From: Craterostigma plantagineum
Taxonomy: Eukaryota > Streptophyta > Magnoliopsida > Lamiales > Linderniaceae
Assembly (NCBI GenBank): GCA_027422505.1
Contig: JAPQWV010000739.1
Location: 1-64,000, forward strand
DNA: 64,000 bases
Direction of reading: 5' to 3'
Position 1 is the stretch's first letter. Each line of letters opens with the position of its first letter. The notes under the pieces were generated by a model. It was not told the origin of the DNA. It did no database searches and saw only the letters and a program-made list of their open reading frames with translations. Shown here piece by piece: positions 21,771-34,100 of this stretch. Both the position numbers and the translations under genes were made by a program.

Positions 21771-22802
21771 GGGTTGATTCCGTTTCAGTACCTTTCAGGG
21801 TTTGAAATTCCTATTAAATACCCCTCCAGTTATTTTTTTCCTTATAAGTACCCCTTTGGAAATTTCTTCCTGTTCAGTACCTAAGATGGTTTAAAAAGTC
21901 GAAAATACCCTTGTCTCACACTTCAAAATTGGACATTATACCAACTGATTTTGGTATTACACCAGAAACTATCGAAATTATACCATCTGTTTTCGTTATC
22001 ATACCAGTTATTTTAATTTTATACAGTGAAATTGGACGTTATACCAACTGATTTTGCTATTATACCATAAACTGTCGAAATTATATAATTTGTTTTCGTT
22101 ATCATACCAGTTATTTTAATTTTATATAGTGAAATTGGTTGTTATACCAACTGATTGTGAAATTATACCAGAAACTGTAGAAATTATACCAAGTGTTCTC
22201 GTTATTATACCAGTTATTTTAATTTTATGCACTGAAGTTGAACGTTATACCAACTGATTTTGTTATTATACCATAAATTGTAGAAATTATACCATCTGTT
22301 TGTGTTATTATACCAGTTATTAATTTTATTCAGTAAAATTGGACGTATACCAACTGATTTTGAATTTATACCAGAAATTGTAGAAATTATACCATATGTT
22401 CTCGTTATTATACCAGTTGTTTTAATTTTCTACAGTGAAATTGGACGTTATTTGAATTTTATACAGTGAAATTGACGTTATACCAACTGATTTTACTATT
22501 ATACCAGAAGAAGTAGAAATTATACCAACTGTTGTCATAATTATACCAACAGAATTGTATGCTTCATCAGATGGTATAATAATGATAACAGTTGGTATAA
22601 TTAGAACAACATTTGATATAATAATCAAAACAGTTGGTATAATGTCCATTTTAATTTCAGAAAAGGGTATTTTCGTCCGTTCGCTGTTTGGGGGTATTAA
22701 ACACACAACTTTTCTGCAGATGGGTACTGAACATGAAGTTTTTCAATGGGGGTATTGAACAGGAATCTCAAACCTTGAAAGGTACTGAAAGGGAATTTAC
22801 CC
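21771..22802. mobile_element. Small non-autonomous MULE-type element filled with tandem repeats
   Basis: The ends are inverted repeats of at least 55 bp. The left begins GGGTTGATTCCGTTTCAGTA; the right, on the minus strand, GGGTAAATTCCCTTTCAGTA. Both continue with CCTTTCA(G/A)GGTTTGA. The termini resemble MULE ends. AT-rich flanks prevent a clear target duplication. There is no coding capacity; the interior is a 103-bp tandem array (see the repeat entry). Confidence 0.8.
21931..22560. repeat. 103-bp tandem repeat, about six copies, of a TATACCA-based higher-order unit
   Basis: Units start at about 21931, 22034, 22137, 22240, 22341 and 22443, each with GACGTTATACCAACTGATTT or a close variant. 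Each holds four TATACCA words about 25 bp apart, so the 103-bp unit is itself a higher-order repeat. The inverted word GGTATAAT continues from 22570 to 22640. Confidence 0.9.
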
Positions 22803-22833
22803 TATATATATTTATATATATCGATGAATGATA

Positions 22834-23194
22834 TGTGAGCACCATATATGGACACATGTTGATTTGGCACCGAATCGTGCCAAATCAGCAGGCCACTTCA
22901 ACATTAAATGTGATGTGGCATTAATCAACACTTCCTAGGCATCATAGATCGACACATATGATGCTGATGTGGCATGTTCACGTCCTATGTGGCACTTGTT
23001 GTGTGGCCTTGATATACTCCACGTGAACATGCTACATCAGCATCATACGTGTCGATCTATGATGCCTAAGACGTTTTCATTAATGTCACATCACATTTGA
23101 AGTTGAAGTGGCCTGCTGATTTGGCATGAATCGGTGTCAAATCAGCAGGTGCCCATATAAGGTGCTCCCATAAGGTGAGCACCATAACACCTCT
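22834..23194. mobile_element. Foldback MITE
   Basis: Two inverted arms of about 160 bp face each other around 23010. Matching blocks are GCCAAATCAGCAGGCCACTT, CATCATAGATCGACAC and GATGCTGATGT(G/A)GCATGTTC. The ends carry GTGAGCACCAT. A shorter relative with the same ends lies at 52234-52499. No coding capacity. Confidence 0.8.
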
Positions 23195-23247
23195 CTATAT
23201 ATGTCTTCCGTTTAATTATGTATAGTGTACGAAACCACCTTCTACAC

Positions 23248-23310
23248 ACATACATACATACATATATACATACATACATACATACATACATACATACATT
23301 ACATACATAC
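23248..23310. repeat. (CATA)n microsatellite
   Basis: A near-perfect ACATACAT tract with small interruptions. The Tyr/Val/Cys-rich antisense frame is an artefact. Confidence 0.9.
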
Positions 23311-23444
23311 AAGAGATCGATACAAAAGGTCAAGATTACAAGTGAACCTTTGAGAGAGAAAAAATAGAAACAAGCGGTTTGAATATTATAAAGTGATGGA
23401 TTTGTTTTTGATACATAGAATGATCCTACAATATTGGTATATAT

Positions 23445-23706
23445 TGATTTCATCATCAGATTTAGATATTGGACGCAGAGGGGATCCTAATTGGGAGTTA
23501 TTGAGGGCTGAACAATAACTTTGGCCCTTGTTTATTTATCCATAGATTAGCCGACAAGTAAATGAATGTATATATACCATTTCTCTTCTGTATTTGTTAA
23601 CTATTCAGATTAGTAAAAATTCAATAGATTCTTTTCTCTTATTCGGTAATTTCTTCATCAATCTGTCGACCTCTTCAATCTGGCCGATATCTAAATTTCC
23701 AGTTCA
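23445..23706 (+). repeat. 5' LTR of copia A
   Basis: Collinear with 29621-29882, ending GATATCTAAATTTCCAGTTCA-like sequence just before the primer site at 23709. Confidence 0.92.
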
Positions 23707-23840
23707 TATGGTATCAGTGAAAAGCGCATATGTCACACTGAGAAGAAAAACCCAAGATCTCTAAATTCATCAAGAAATATCAGATAATTCTCAATCCGAC
23801 GCAAAGCATAGTCGTCGCCAACCAAAGTTCAATTTTGCGA

Positions 23841-24790
23841 ATGGATGATCAGCTTCACCCTTCCTACTTGCATCACACAGACAATCCAGGTCTAGTTCTT
23901 GTTCATCAGCCTCTAATTGGGAATAAATACATCTCGTGGAGCAGGTCTATGTCTATTGCACTGTAAGTGAAAAACAAACATGAATTCATTGATGGTTCAA
24001 TTTAAAAACCGGTGGAGACAGACACAAAAAGTACTTCTAGCTTAGAAAAGAAATAACGTTATTGTTATTTCTTGGATCTTGAACTCAGTCTCGAAGGAGA
24101 TCTCGAGAAGTATTCTCTACTCGCAATCTGCAAAGGATATTTGGAAAGATTGCGAGAACACTTCCAAGAATCAAATGGACCTCGATGCTATCAACTTCGA
24201 AGAGAACTTTTGAACCTCTCCCAGAATCAATCCTCTGTGTGTTTGTATTATACGAAATTCAAGTCTTTGGCATGAATATCAAATTTTAGGCCATGCTGTA
24301 CATGTGGGAATTGCAAGTGTGGAGGAGTTAAGGAGCTTAAGGACTATTACGAGAAGGATTATGTAATCAGTTTTCTTATGGGGCTTAACGAATCGTACTC
24401 TCTCATTCGGGACAGATACTCCTCATGGACCCCTTGCCGCCTATCAAGAAAGTATTCTCTCTTATATCACAAGAAGAAAGGCAAAGGTCTATATCCTCAA
24501 ATACTAACCAAGAAGATCTCGGACATAATATGACTCTTCTAGCTAAGAACACATCCTCAACATTAGCATGTTACCAGCAATTCAAAGAAACCTCCTCCTA
24601 ATGATAGAAGGGAATGGAATAGACCATACTGCACACATTGCAACAAACAAGGTCACACAATGGAAACTTGCTACAAGTTACATGGTTTTCCACCCGGGTT
24701 CCGATAAAATAATAAAGTCAGAGGTGCCGGAGTGAATCAGATCACGATTGAATCAGAAGGAGCAGATGCTGATGGGCCTAAGCGTGTTAA
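23841..24790 (+). pseudogene. Copia A gag
   Basis: From the ATG at 23841 the frame reads HTDNPGLVLVHQPLIGNKY and SWSRSMSIAL, the usual copia Gag N-terminus, then hits a stop. Further pieces in shifted frames include DLEKYSLLAICKGYL (24072-24275). A zinc-knuckle region CTHCNKQGHTMETCYKLHG-like lies at about 24628-24690, followed by FPPGFR. Several stops and shifts make it non-functional. Confidence 0.8.
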
Positions 24791-24962
24791 CTCGGCAGCT
24801 GAGAATTTTTTCTAGCAATTCAGCCAACATCAACTTCAGCAACTTAAGGCATTGATCAGTAATTCAGAAACCACCCTAATGACTCCTCAAACAAATCCCG
24901 CAAGTTCATCTAAAGGTAAACAAAGTCTCTCATTTGATGTTCCTGATATGACTACTGAAAAG

Positions 24963-25801
24963 CAGTGTTGTAAAACTCGGTTTAGGCGCCCGTAGCGCCG
25001 ATTAGGCGCTAGTCGGGCCCAGCCGTGGCCAAAATAGCCTATAAGGCCCAAAATCGGCAATACGACTAATCGGGCCACTTATCGGTCAAATCGGCCGATT
25101 ATCGGGCCATGTAGTTTTACAAAGCCCAATAGCCCACATAATTATTTAAAATTGAGAAGCCCACGAAATATTTACACTGTGAAGCCTATTTCCAGCCCGT
25201 AAAGGGGTAAGGCTGTGGATGATAATACCAAGGTATGTATGTATTTATAGCAAATATTTCAGCTTCCCTATGTTAGCTAATCAGTGTGGGACATTGAATA
25301 AGTAGGCAAAAATATCAATATTAAATACTTAGGGTTAATTAACGGATCAATAACTGTTTTGGAATTAAAAAAAAAAGAAAAATAGATAGATAAGTTTGTT
25401 GAACTGTTATGAAATATTTAACAACGAAAACTATATCTATTAAAATTTAATGAATCTTTTTTATTTAAGTAAGAGAGCTTATTATATGTGGTTAAAATAA
25501 TAAATAAATACATATAAACTAAAAAATAGGATATCTTAGTCCCGCATCAATTTTAAAACGTTACTTTTGTATTAGTATTATGTAGTTGCATTGTGTGAAT
25601 ATTTATTAAAACGTCTAGATCAATTTGATGTACCATTAATTTGATACAATGTTTGCATATTTGATGTATAGAAAATAAATAATAAAAAATGTATATACCG
25701 TATAATTTCCGTCTAGAAACCGCCTAGGCCCCGCCTAGACGTCCTATGCGCTAGCCCCCCCTCGGGCGCCTAGGTAGCGCCTAGCGCTTTTTATAACCTT
25801 G
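24963..25801. mobile_element. hAT MITE 1 inside copia A, perfect 8-bp target duplication
   Basis: The left end is CAGTGTTGTAAAACTCGG, the right end (minus strand) CAAGGTTATAAAAAGCG. CTGAAAAG flanks both sides (24955-24962 and 25802-25809). The subterminal regions are rich in GGCGCCTAGG and CTAGGCGC, like the autonomous-type hAT at 2621-5993. The centre is AT-rich and noncoding. Confidence 0.9.
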
Positions 25802-28100
25802 CTGAAAAGGTTTTGTTGGTTGGTCGTTCAGGAGCATCTAGACACATCTGTGTATGGAAATGTTTCATGATCTTTATCTGATTGAACCTACCTATGTGAC
25901 ACTACCTAATAACAACGTTATAAAACTCGCTAGGCGCTAGTCGGGCGCCCGAGGGGGGCCTAGCGCCTAGGCGGATTAGGCGGAGCCTAGGCGGTTTCTA
26001 GGTGGAAATTAGCCGGTATGTATATTTTATAATTATTTTTAATATGAAACATCTACCAAAGTTAATGTGCATCAAATCTTATCTATACATTAGACATAAT
26101 AATGTCAATCATAATAATGTAAGAAAAGATCATGAATACAAAATAATATAAAGATCATGTAAGAAAGTTATCCTATTTTATAGTTTATATATTTTATTTA
26201 ATATTTTTAGCACATGCAAAAGCTTTTTGGTTAAATAAAAAGACGTATATATTAATTGTCTTTGTTACATTTTTAAATGTAACGAATTTGTATTTTTTTT
26301 TTCAAAAGAGACATTGATCGATCAAGTAATGTAAAATTGATATGTATACGCTCAACGTTGGGCAAATTTTGTCCCACATTGCTTATGTCTTATAAAGGGA
26401 GCTCAAGTATCTCCTATATATAGGAATAGCCACTTTCTGTTACAGCTACAGCCCTGCCGCTTTCAAAAGTAGCATGCGATGGGCTTTGAAGTTAGTAAAA
26501 TTTGTTTTGGGCTTTATTGGGCCGATTAAAAGGCCGCTTTATTGGGCGAGTAGGCCGACTATTAGTCCGATTAGTGACCGATTAATTAATGTGAAAAAGG
26601 CAGGAACATTAAGAATAAGCACTATGCTGGTTCTGAATAATGTGTTGTTTATACACTCAGTTTAAATTCAACATCCTGTTGGTTAGTTCACTAACTACTG
26701 ATAATCAGTTGATTCTGTCTTTCTTTACTGACCACTTCCTTATTCAGGATTCAACTCAGAAGTTGATGATTGGCAGGGCAGAAAACAAGAAAGTTTATAT
26801 GTTTTGCACACAGATTACTTTAAATATGATGTACAACCTGTTTTGAATACTGCTTTAGCTAATACGTGGCATAAAGGATTAGGGCATCCTTCTAATAATA
26901 CTTTGGTTACTTTGAGAACAATGTTGAAATATCCAAAAAGAGTGTAGATAAACACTGCAAAATATGTCCTATGGCGAAGCAGAAAAGGTTACGTTTTGTT
27001 TCCAATAATGATATTGCCTGCTCAGCTTTGATCTTGTGCATATTGATATTTGGGGTCCGCTTAACACTGTCGCACACACGGGACACAAATATTTTTAACT
27101 GTTGTCGATGATCACACTCGTTATACATGGATATTTTTATTAAAACAGAAATCTGATGTATAAGATATTATTCCGTTCTTCTTTAAGATGATGGAAAATC
27201 AGTTTGGTATGAATAGTGAAGTGCTAAGATCGGACAATGCGAAAGACTGCAATTTGCTGATTTCTTGAGAGATAAAGGTATTACATCAGTTTTCTTGTGT
27301 ACAGACACCACAACAAACCTCCGTAGTTGAAAGAAAGCACCAACATTGGCTAAGTGTAGCTAGAGCCTTATACTTTCAATCAAAACTTCCATTGTACTGG
27401 AAAGAGTGTGTGTTGACTGCAACGTATTAGTGAATAGAACACCATCTCATGTTTTAGAGAATAAGTCACCTTATGAGCTTCTTTATCACAAACCAGTAGA
27501 TTATAGTTTATTGAGGACTTTCGGCTGTCAGTGTCATGTTTCTACTTCACCAGCGAATAGGTCAAAATTTGATGAAAGGGCGATCATGTATGTTTATTTG
27601 GGTACCCGAATGGCGTAAAATGGTATAAAGTTTTAGATCTACAAACAAAGAAAATAACAGTTTCTAGGGATGTTGTCTTCTATGAGCAGGTTTTTCCTAT
27701 GCAACAGGAAAATAACAGTGAATCTGATGATTTTCCTGATTTTATTTTGCCTAATTTCTTGAGAATGATTTAAGACAGAAAGTAGATGTTGCGGAAACTT
27801 TGACACCTGAGCAAGGAACATCTTCAGTTGAAAATGCAGAATTGGATCAGATTCTTGAAGATACTCACCAAGACAATTTGGTAGAACCTGATGGTGTAGA
27901 AAGAGGAACCCAAGAACGAACCTCGATAGATTCACAACTGATCCGAAGGTAAAGAAGGCAGATTAGAAAGCCTTCACACCTTAGAGACTTTTACTGTCAC
28001 TCTACAGTAACCAATCTTTATCCAATAACAAAATATATATCTTATAACAAATTGTTACCACAATACAAAAACTTTGTTTCAAATGTTCTACTAACGTTGA
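25802..28100 (+). pseudogene. Copia A protease-to-integrase region, decayed
   Basis: Pieces in changing frames read GTLRISTMLVLNNVLFIHS (about 26602), ANTWHKGLGHPSNNTLVTL (GAG pre-integrase, about 26862), EVLRSDNAKDC (integrase core, about 27220) and VNRTPSHVLENKSPYELLY with LLRTFGCQCHVS (27430-27535). Stops and indels interrupt every domain. MITE 2 lies within the region. Confidence 0.8.
25913..26593. mobile_element. hAT MITE 2, inverted relative of MITE 1, right end lost
   Basis: The left end CAACGTTATAAAACTCGC, followed by CTAGGCGCTAGTCGGGCGCC, matches the right part of MITE 1 in inverted orientation through CCTAGGCGGTTTCTAG. The right portion keeps the GGGCCGATTA-rich region but has no clear terminal repeat or target duplication. 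The right boundary is approximate. Confidence 0.75.
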
Positions 28101-29580
28101 GCCGCAGCATTATCGTCAAGCCCTATTGCATCAAGAATGGAGGGCAGCTTTGGAGTTGAGGGCTCTTGAGAGCAACCAGACTTGGTCTCTAATGCCACTT
28201 CCAAGTGGCAAACAAGCAATAGGCTGTCGATGGGTTTATAAAATCAAACACGATGGCTCTATTGAGAGTTTCAAAGTGAGGTTGGTAGCCAAAGGCTACC
28301 ACCAACAAGAGGGGATTGACTTCATAGACACATTCTCCCCCGTGGCAAAGTCAAGCACAATAAAGGTAGTGCCTTGTTTGGCAGCAGCTCAAAGATGGAT
28401 TTATTTCACGTGGATGTGAATAATGCATTCTTGAACGGGGACTTGTTGGAAGAAGTTTATATGGAATTACCACCGGGGTATAATCCTAAAGAGTGTCAAA
28501 TGAATGCTGGAAAGATGGTCTGCAAACTAAACAAGTCGATATATGGCTTGAAGCAAGCTTCAAGACAATGGAATTCCGAGCTCTCACAAGCATTGCAACA
28601 ATTTGGATTCAAGAAGATTGAGTTGCATCACACCTTATTTGTCAAGGGTACATATTCGAATTTGGTTATCATTTTAATATATGTTGATGACTTGACTCTT
28701 GCAGGACCATCTTTAAAGGAGATCGATGCAGCCAAGAAATTCATCCACAACTGATTCATTCTCAAGGACTTGGGAGTGCTTAGGTATTTCCTAGGATTGG
28801 AGGTAGCGAGGCAATCAAAAGGAATCGTTGTTTCCCAAAGGCAATATACAATAAACTTGCTCAAGTACACAGGATATCTTGGGTGCAAACCAGCTACAAC
28901 TCCAATGGATCCAAAGGTGAAACTCAAGGCAGCTGATGGTGATCCAATAAAAGATCAGTCTCGGTATCGTAGGTTGATAGGAAGATTGCTTTATCTTAAT
29001 TTACACGTCCGGACATTAAATTGTGGTTCATAAATTGAGTCAATACATTAGCAATCCAAGGAGTCAGCATTTAACAGCGATGCATCATCTTCTGAGGTAT
29101 CTTAAGTTGAAAGTGGGACAAGGTCTTTTGATGAAAACAGACACAGATCTACAAGTCAAGGCATTTTCATATTCGGATTGGGTGCATGTTAGGATACTAG
29201 AAAATCGGTGACTGGATTTTGTGTTTTCTCGGTGGTTCATTAGTGTCTTGAAAAGCCAAGAAGCAGAACACGGTGGCACGTTCTTCCACAGAGGCGGAAT
29301 ATAGGGCAATATGAACAGCAGCAAGAGAAGTCCTCTGGTTAGAGCAGATGTTGAATGAGATTGGCTGTCCATTTATTGTGACAACAAATTGGCATTACAG
29401 TTAGCAGCCAATCCAAAATTCCACGAGCGTAGTAAACATATCGAGATAAACTGCCACTTCATTCTGCATCACTTAAACTTGGGACATTTCAAGTTACTAC
29501 CAGTTCGAAGTGAGTCTCAGTTGGCGGATATATTTACTAGAACTCTTTCAGTAGTTCTTTTAAATTATTTGTTATTCAAG
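28101..29580 (+). pseudogene. Copia A reverse transcriptase and RNase H, decayed
   Basis: The RVT_2 region reads [34 protein letters not shown] and [14 protein letters not shown]. The catalytic YVDD lies in LIYVDDLTLAGPS near 28680. The RNase H part includes SSTEAEY near 29283 and a tail ADIFTRTLS. At least three frame changes and several stops interrupt it. Confidence 0.88.
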
Positions 29581-29620
29581 ATGTCGAAATTAAACAACGT
29601 CCATCTTGCGGGGGGGCTAT

Positions 29621-29882
29621 TGAATTCATCATCAGATTTAGATATTGGATGCAGTGGGGATGCTAATTGAGAGTTATTGAGGGCAGAACAGTAATTTTGG
29701 CCCTTGTTTATTCATCCGTAGATTAGCAGACATTTAAATGAATGTATATATAGCATGTCTCTTCTGTATTTGTTAACTATTCAGATTAATAAAAATTCAA
29801 TAGATACTTTTCTCTTATTCAGTCATTTCTTCGTCAATCTGTCGACCTCTTCAATCTGGCCGATATCTAAATATCCAGTTCA
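29621..29882 (+). repeat. 3' LTR of copia A
   Basis: Begins TGAATTCATCATCAG right after the G-rich primer tract and ends CCAGTTCA; matches 23445-23706. Confidence 0.92.
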
Positions 29883-30168
29883 TAATATATAAAGAGCTAG
29901 CATAAGAGAATAATTAATGAGCTTTAATGAAACTGATTCCACGAAATCAGCTAAAGATGTTTTATGATTGCAGATGGTTGCTCATAAAAGCCGTAGATGA
30001 TTTAGTCAATGCAATCTTCTTTGGTGAGATTACAATCTAGAGCGGAAGTTATTGCACATTGAAATCCGTCATCAGCCAAAATATCTCCACTGATTGAGCT
30101 GTTAGTGTGAGTAGATCCATCCTTATCACTCCATGATTTACGCAATTCCTTATCACTCCAATTACTCA
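29883..30168 (-). repeat. Larger part of the copia B 3' LTR
   Basis: This stretch (AAAGAGCTAGCATAAGAGAA through CCAATTACTCAC) matches 35190-35464. Its remaining 94 bp lie at 23351-23444 on the other side of copia A. Confidence 0.85.
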
Positions 30169-30599
30169 CTGAGCTAGTGGTTTGCTCAGCCCATATAAAC
30201 CTCCTTCTCTTTTAGGTTATCATTTGACTGGAAGTTTTCCATCGGTTGATCATCCTTTCCGTTGTTGTTCTCATCCTACTCGGTACCCTATTTTGCTTTG
30301 TTGAAGGATCCAGTGGCGGTTATATATTTTTGAAAGGAGGTTTTGGATTGTATATTTTATCCCTTCGCTGATCGATCTTCGATGTTGTATAAACATTGTA
30401 AACCTCCTTTGATACGTAAATATACCTTCTGTTGAGTTTCAAATCTATATCCTCGTTATTATTCGAGTTAATGTCGCCAGCCTTGCTTCTTGAGAAGAAG
30501 CGCAGCGGCTGGGCTGCCATGCCTCCGGTTTAGGTCGGGGCGTGACATTCTGGGGCTGATTTGTTGATGTCCACAAAATACTACATGAGATTAGAGTTG
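30169..30599. other. Remnant between copia B gag and 3' LTR
   Basis: Pol is absent here. A 66-residue antisense frame (30320-30520) matches nothing I recognise and is probably chance. The PPT-like purine run lies at the left end. Confidence 0.3.
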
Positions 30600-31131
30600 C
30601 AAGAGTGGAACATCTGATTGATTAGAGAACCAATTGCGATGTTGATCAAGATTTTGAAGTTGTGAAACTACTTCTAAGTATGAAGGTCTTGGAGGTTTCA
30701 ACATCGTAGTAGTGAAGGTTTCGAACTGAGGTCACAAACTTGTGAGGAGACAAAGTACTTTATCTTTAACCGAAACAGGTTTTCCAATGGCTGCTAGATT
30801 GTCACATAGACCTTTAAAGATGTGGATGTGGTCTCCAATGGTTTTATCTTCTTCGTGGCGACGGTACGTCAACTGTTGATGCAATGTGAATTCTCATTCT
30901 TGTGATTCTTGGGCGTAGGCATTTTTTAATGCTATCCAGACTTCATGTACATCCTCTAAACCAATGATAAGGCTTAGAGCTTCCTCAAAGAGTGTGCCAA
31001 TAATCCATCGAAGGAGACGGTCGGCTTTTCTCCAAGCAATATATTCTTCTGTCAGCTTTTGTGTAGTGTTTTTCAGCCTCTGTGGAACTTGTATCTGGTG
31101 TTGTGAATTTTGTTTGAGGTGGACCATCATT
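30600..31131 (-). pseudogene. Copia B gag, C-terminal part
   Basis: On the minus strand the frame reads EYIAWRKADRLLRWIIGTL, LEDVHEVWIALKNAY and AQESQE, then QLTYRRHEEDKTIGDHIHI and LCDNLAAIGKPV, the copia Gag core. A stop near 30750 (LLTSL then PQFETFTTTMLK) breaks it. The N-terminal part lies beyond MULE B at 34942-35090. Confidence 0.8.
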
Positions 31132-34100
31132 GAGAGAATTACATAACTAGTGTTATTTTCAACAGTGCTATTACAAAACTAGATAACTTTTTCACCATAT
31201 TACAAAACTAATCTACTTTTTCAATTTAATTATTATTATTATCAGTTTTCACCACAAATCTTTTTAAAATTACTACTTTTTACTATAATTACTTCAAATA
31301 AGTAAAACAGTTGCTCTTAATTATATTTAACCCCAAAAAGTTTTTTACTCATTATTTTTTTTTTCATTCTCGCCATTTACCATCGGAAATCAGCCATACA
31401 TGATATTCTTCATCTTGGCATATATATTAAGAAATATTATCTGACGCATTAACAAACAAAAAAACTCTAGAAAAAATTGTAATAAACCATAGAATATTCA
31501 AATAAATATTACTCAACAAAAATCAACTCTAAAGAATTTTGTTCACAACTCATCATCATAGTTTTCCTTGCATTTTTCTTGTGAGACCTTCGATCCATTT
31601 CACATGGATATCTTCGTGATCGCTTACGTCCGACATTTCTTTCTGGACGTAAATAAGGATTATGTACTAGATGAAAAGGAGCCTTCCAACGCGACTCCTC
31701 TAATGGACACTCAAACTGATAAAAATATGTTGTCTCCAATATCTCAATTCTAAAATCATCTGGAACATATTCACACGGATCGACTTTAAAATGCTTGCAA
31801 ACCTGAAAGAAAATAGAGAACATGAATTAAACAACAACTACAATAATTATATAATAATCATAACAATAATTATGATAATATTATTATTAATATTATTATA
31901 TTATTTCCTTACTTGCATTGCATGTGAACATGGAATCTTGTAAACTAACCACTTGCCACACGTACAAGAACGATCTTTGAGATTGACATGGTGAACTCGA
32001 GGACGACGTCCTGGCTTACTTGGAGTGATAACAGCCGCTGTCATAGTAACTGTGTTGTATGGGCGAACAGAATGTTTTGTAGCTTTTCTATCCCAACGAC
32101 TATATAAAAGGTGGACTTTTTCAGGCCATAAGTGTCGTTCCTTTTTCAGACGGTCTATCTCCTTTCGATGCTCTTGGAAGTAGTCTAGACAACGCAAAAA
32201 AGTAGCTTGCGCGATAGCTGTGGGAGGAAGTCGACGAGCGCCCCTGAGTACACTATTCATGGTCTCTGACCATTTAGATGTTGCTGACCCATACCTACAG
32301 TATTAGTGTTAGTAAATATATCAAATTGATTAAAAGAACAAAAAAAGATATACCTAGCACCGCCATCATGAGCAAAGGTCCATCGTTCTGGATCTATATT
32401 TTTCAACCACTGATATGCCCCTGCATTTATTTTCCGAATGTTCTCCATGATGCTGTCAAACTTGTCTACATCTTCTGCATATGCAGCTGACCATGTCATG
32501 CTCTTCAAAAGAGAACTTCTGAATTTTTCCATGAAATTTGACATTACATGTCGCATACAAAATCTATAGCAGCCCTCTGGTTCAGAAAATGCGGGGAGGT
32601 ATGGTAAAGTTCCTATTAATCCAGAACCCCGATCAGATATCGGACATGTCTTACGTTGCTCTTGAACAATATGCGTGCTAAGGAGATCAAGAAACCAATG
32701 CCAAGCATATTTTGATTCCTCATCCACAAAGGCAAAAGCTAATGGCAAAATATGACCACCCGCATCAAGAGCCGTAGCAATTAGAAGTTTGCATTCATAG
32801 TTTGAGTGCAAGTGTGTCGCGTCGACTGTAATAACAGGTCGACAATGCTTATACGCGTCAATACACGGACCAAAAGCCCAAAATAGATAATTCTCATAGA
32901 ACCACCATTCTCTAAGGGAATATTGTCATATTTAACAATTGCGTGCATGTTTAATTTAGAACGATTATGAAGACTAATTAAATGCTAAATATATAAGTGT
33001 AAATATTATAATAACAATAATAAATAAATAATACCTGGATTTTTCTGTTGCACTGCTTGAAGAAAACACGGCAATTTAGGAACAGATGTTTCCCATGTGC
33101 CATCAATTTCCTTCACTGCTAAATTTACTGCTCGTCATGCTTTGCTGCTCTTAATATCAAAATTAAACTTATTTTTAATCAATCTTCGGACTTCCGGAAT
33201 AGTGATGGCAGGATCTCCCTTAATATCACTAAGGATTTCAGAGGCTATCACTCTCATGCTCAAGTTCTTATGCTCTAAAGATAGATTACTACTAATATAA
33301 CATTTGTGCTCCTTTTCGTACATAGAGACCTTCCAAACTTGTGATTTTTTCTTTAGTATACCCTTATTCTCCAATTGCAAGGTCGTATACCTTTCTCTTG
33401 TGGACAACGTACCTCCCACACTTTTCGAGTGCTGGTTTTCACAAGGTACGGCCTTCTGGTTACTTCAATACAATATCGTTGGACTGCCATCTGAAAAGCC
33501 TCTTTCGAATCAAAGCATGTGGTTGCGTCAAACAATAACTCACTCTCGATATTACTATTGTCGGCCTTATTTGGAACGCCAATGGAATCTGCTAATACGG
33601 GAGGAAGATGAGGCAAATAAATTTTTTGGATTCCACAACGGATGATTCTGTGTAGAGGCATCCGTATGTATCTCAACTTGCGGTTCGCTTTCAATTGGTT
33701 GATCTTCAACAGAAATATGTAAATGATCGCTCTCTGTAATAAAAAAACATGCTAAAAAATAAGCAAATAGTTAGAGAAAAAAATTTAAAACCACTATAAA
33801 ATTTGAACCTGGAATCGCCGTCAAAGAAACCTCCTCAATATACACATTTATTCCAGTTGCATTCCGTCGTACATCAAAGACGTAGGTAATCATGTCATCC
33901 TATCTATGGCGTGGAAAAAAGATGCAATATGATTCGTATCATCTATTGCCATATACTGCACATACATCTTCAATAAACTGTCATGCAATCCGCTAATTTC
34001 TCACAGCTGAGTTAGCATCGTACCCAATGAGATGTCACGTGAAAATATTTTACTATCTTTTGGAGCTTGATCATAAACAGTATGATTCCCGACTGTTATT

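Larger units (their letters stand above)
23445..29882 (+). mobile_element. Copia element A, decayed, inserted in an LTR of copia B
   Basis: Two 262-bp LTRs at 23445-23706 and 29621-29882 start TGA(T/A)TTCATCATCAG and end CCAGTTCA. A primer site TGGTATCAG follows the 5' LTR, and the purine-rich GCGGGGGGGCTAT precedes the 3' LTR. Gag, integrase, reverse transcriptase and RNase H remnants occur in the copia order. All are broken by stops and frameshifts. Two hAT MITEs interrupt the pol region. The empty site is visible in the other LTR of copia B near 35185. Confidence 0.92.
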
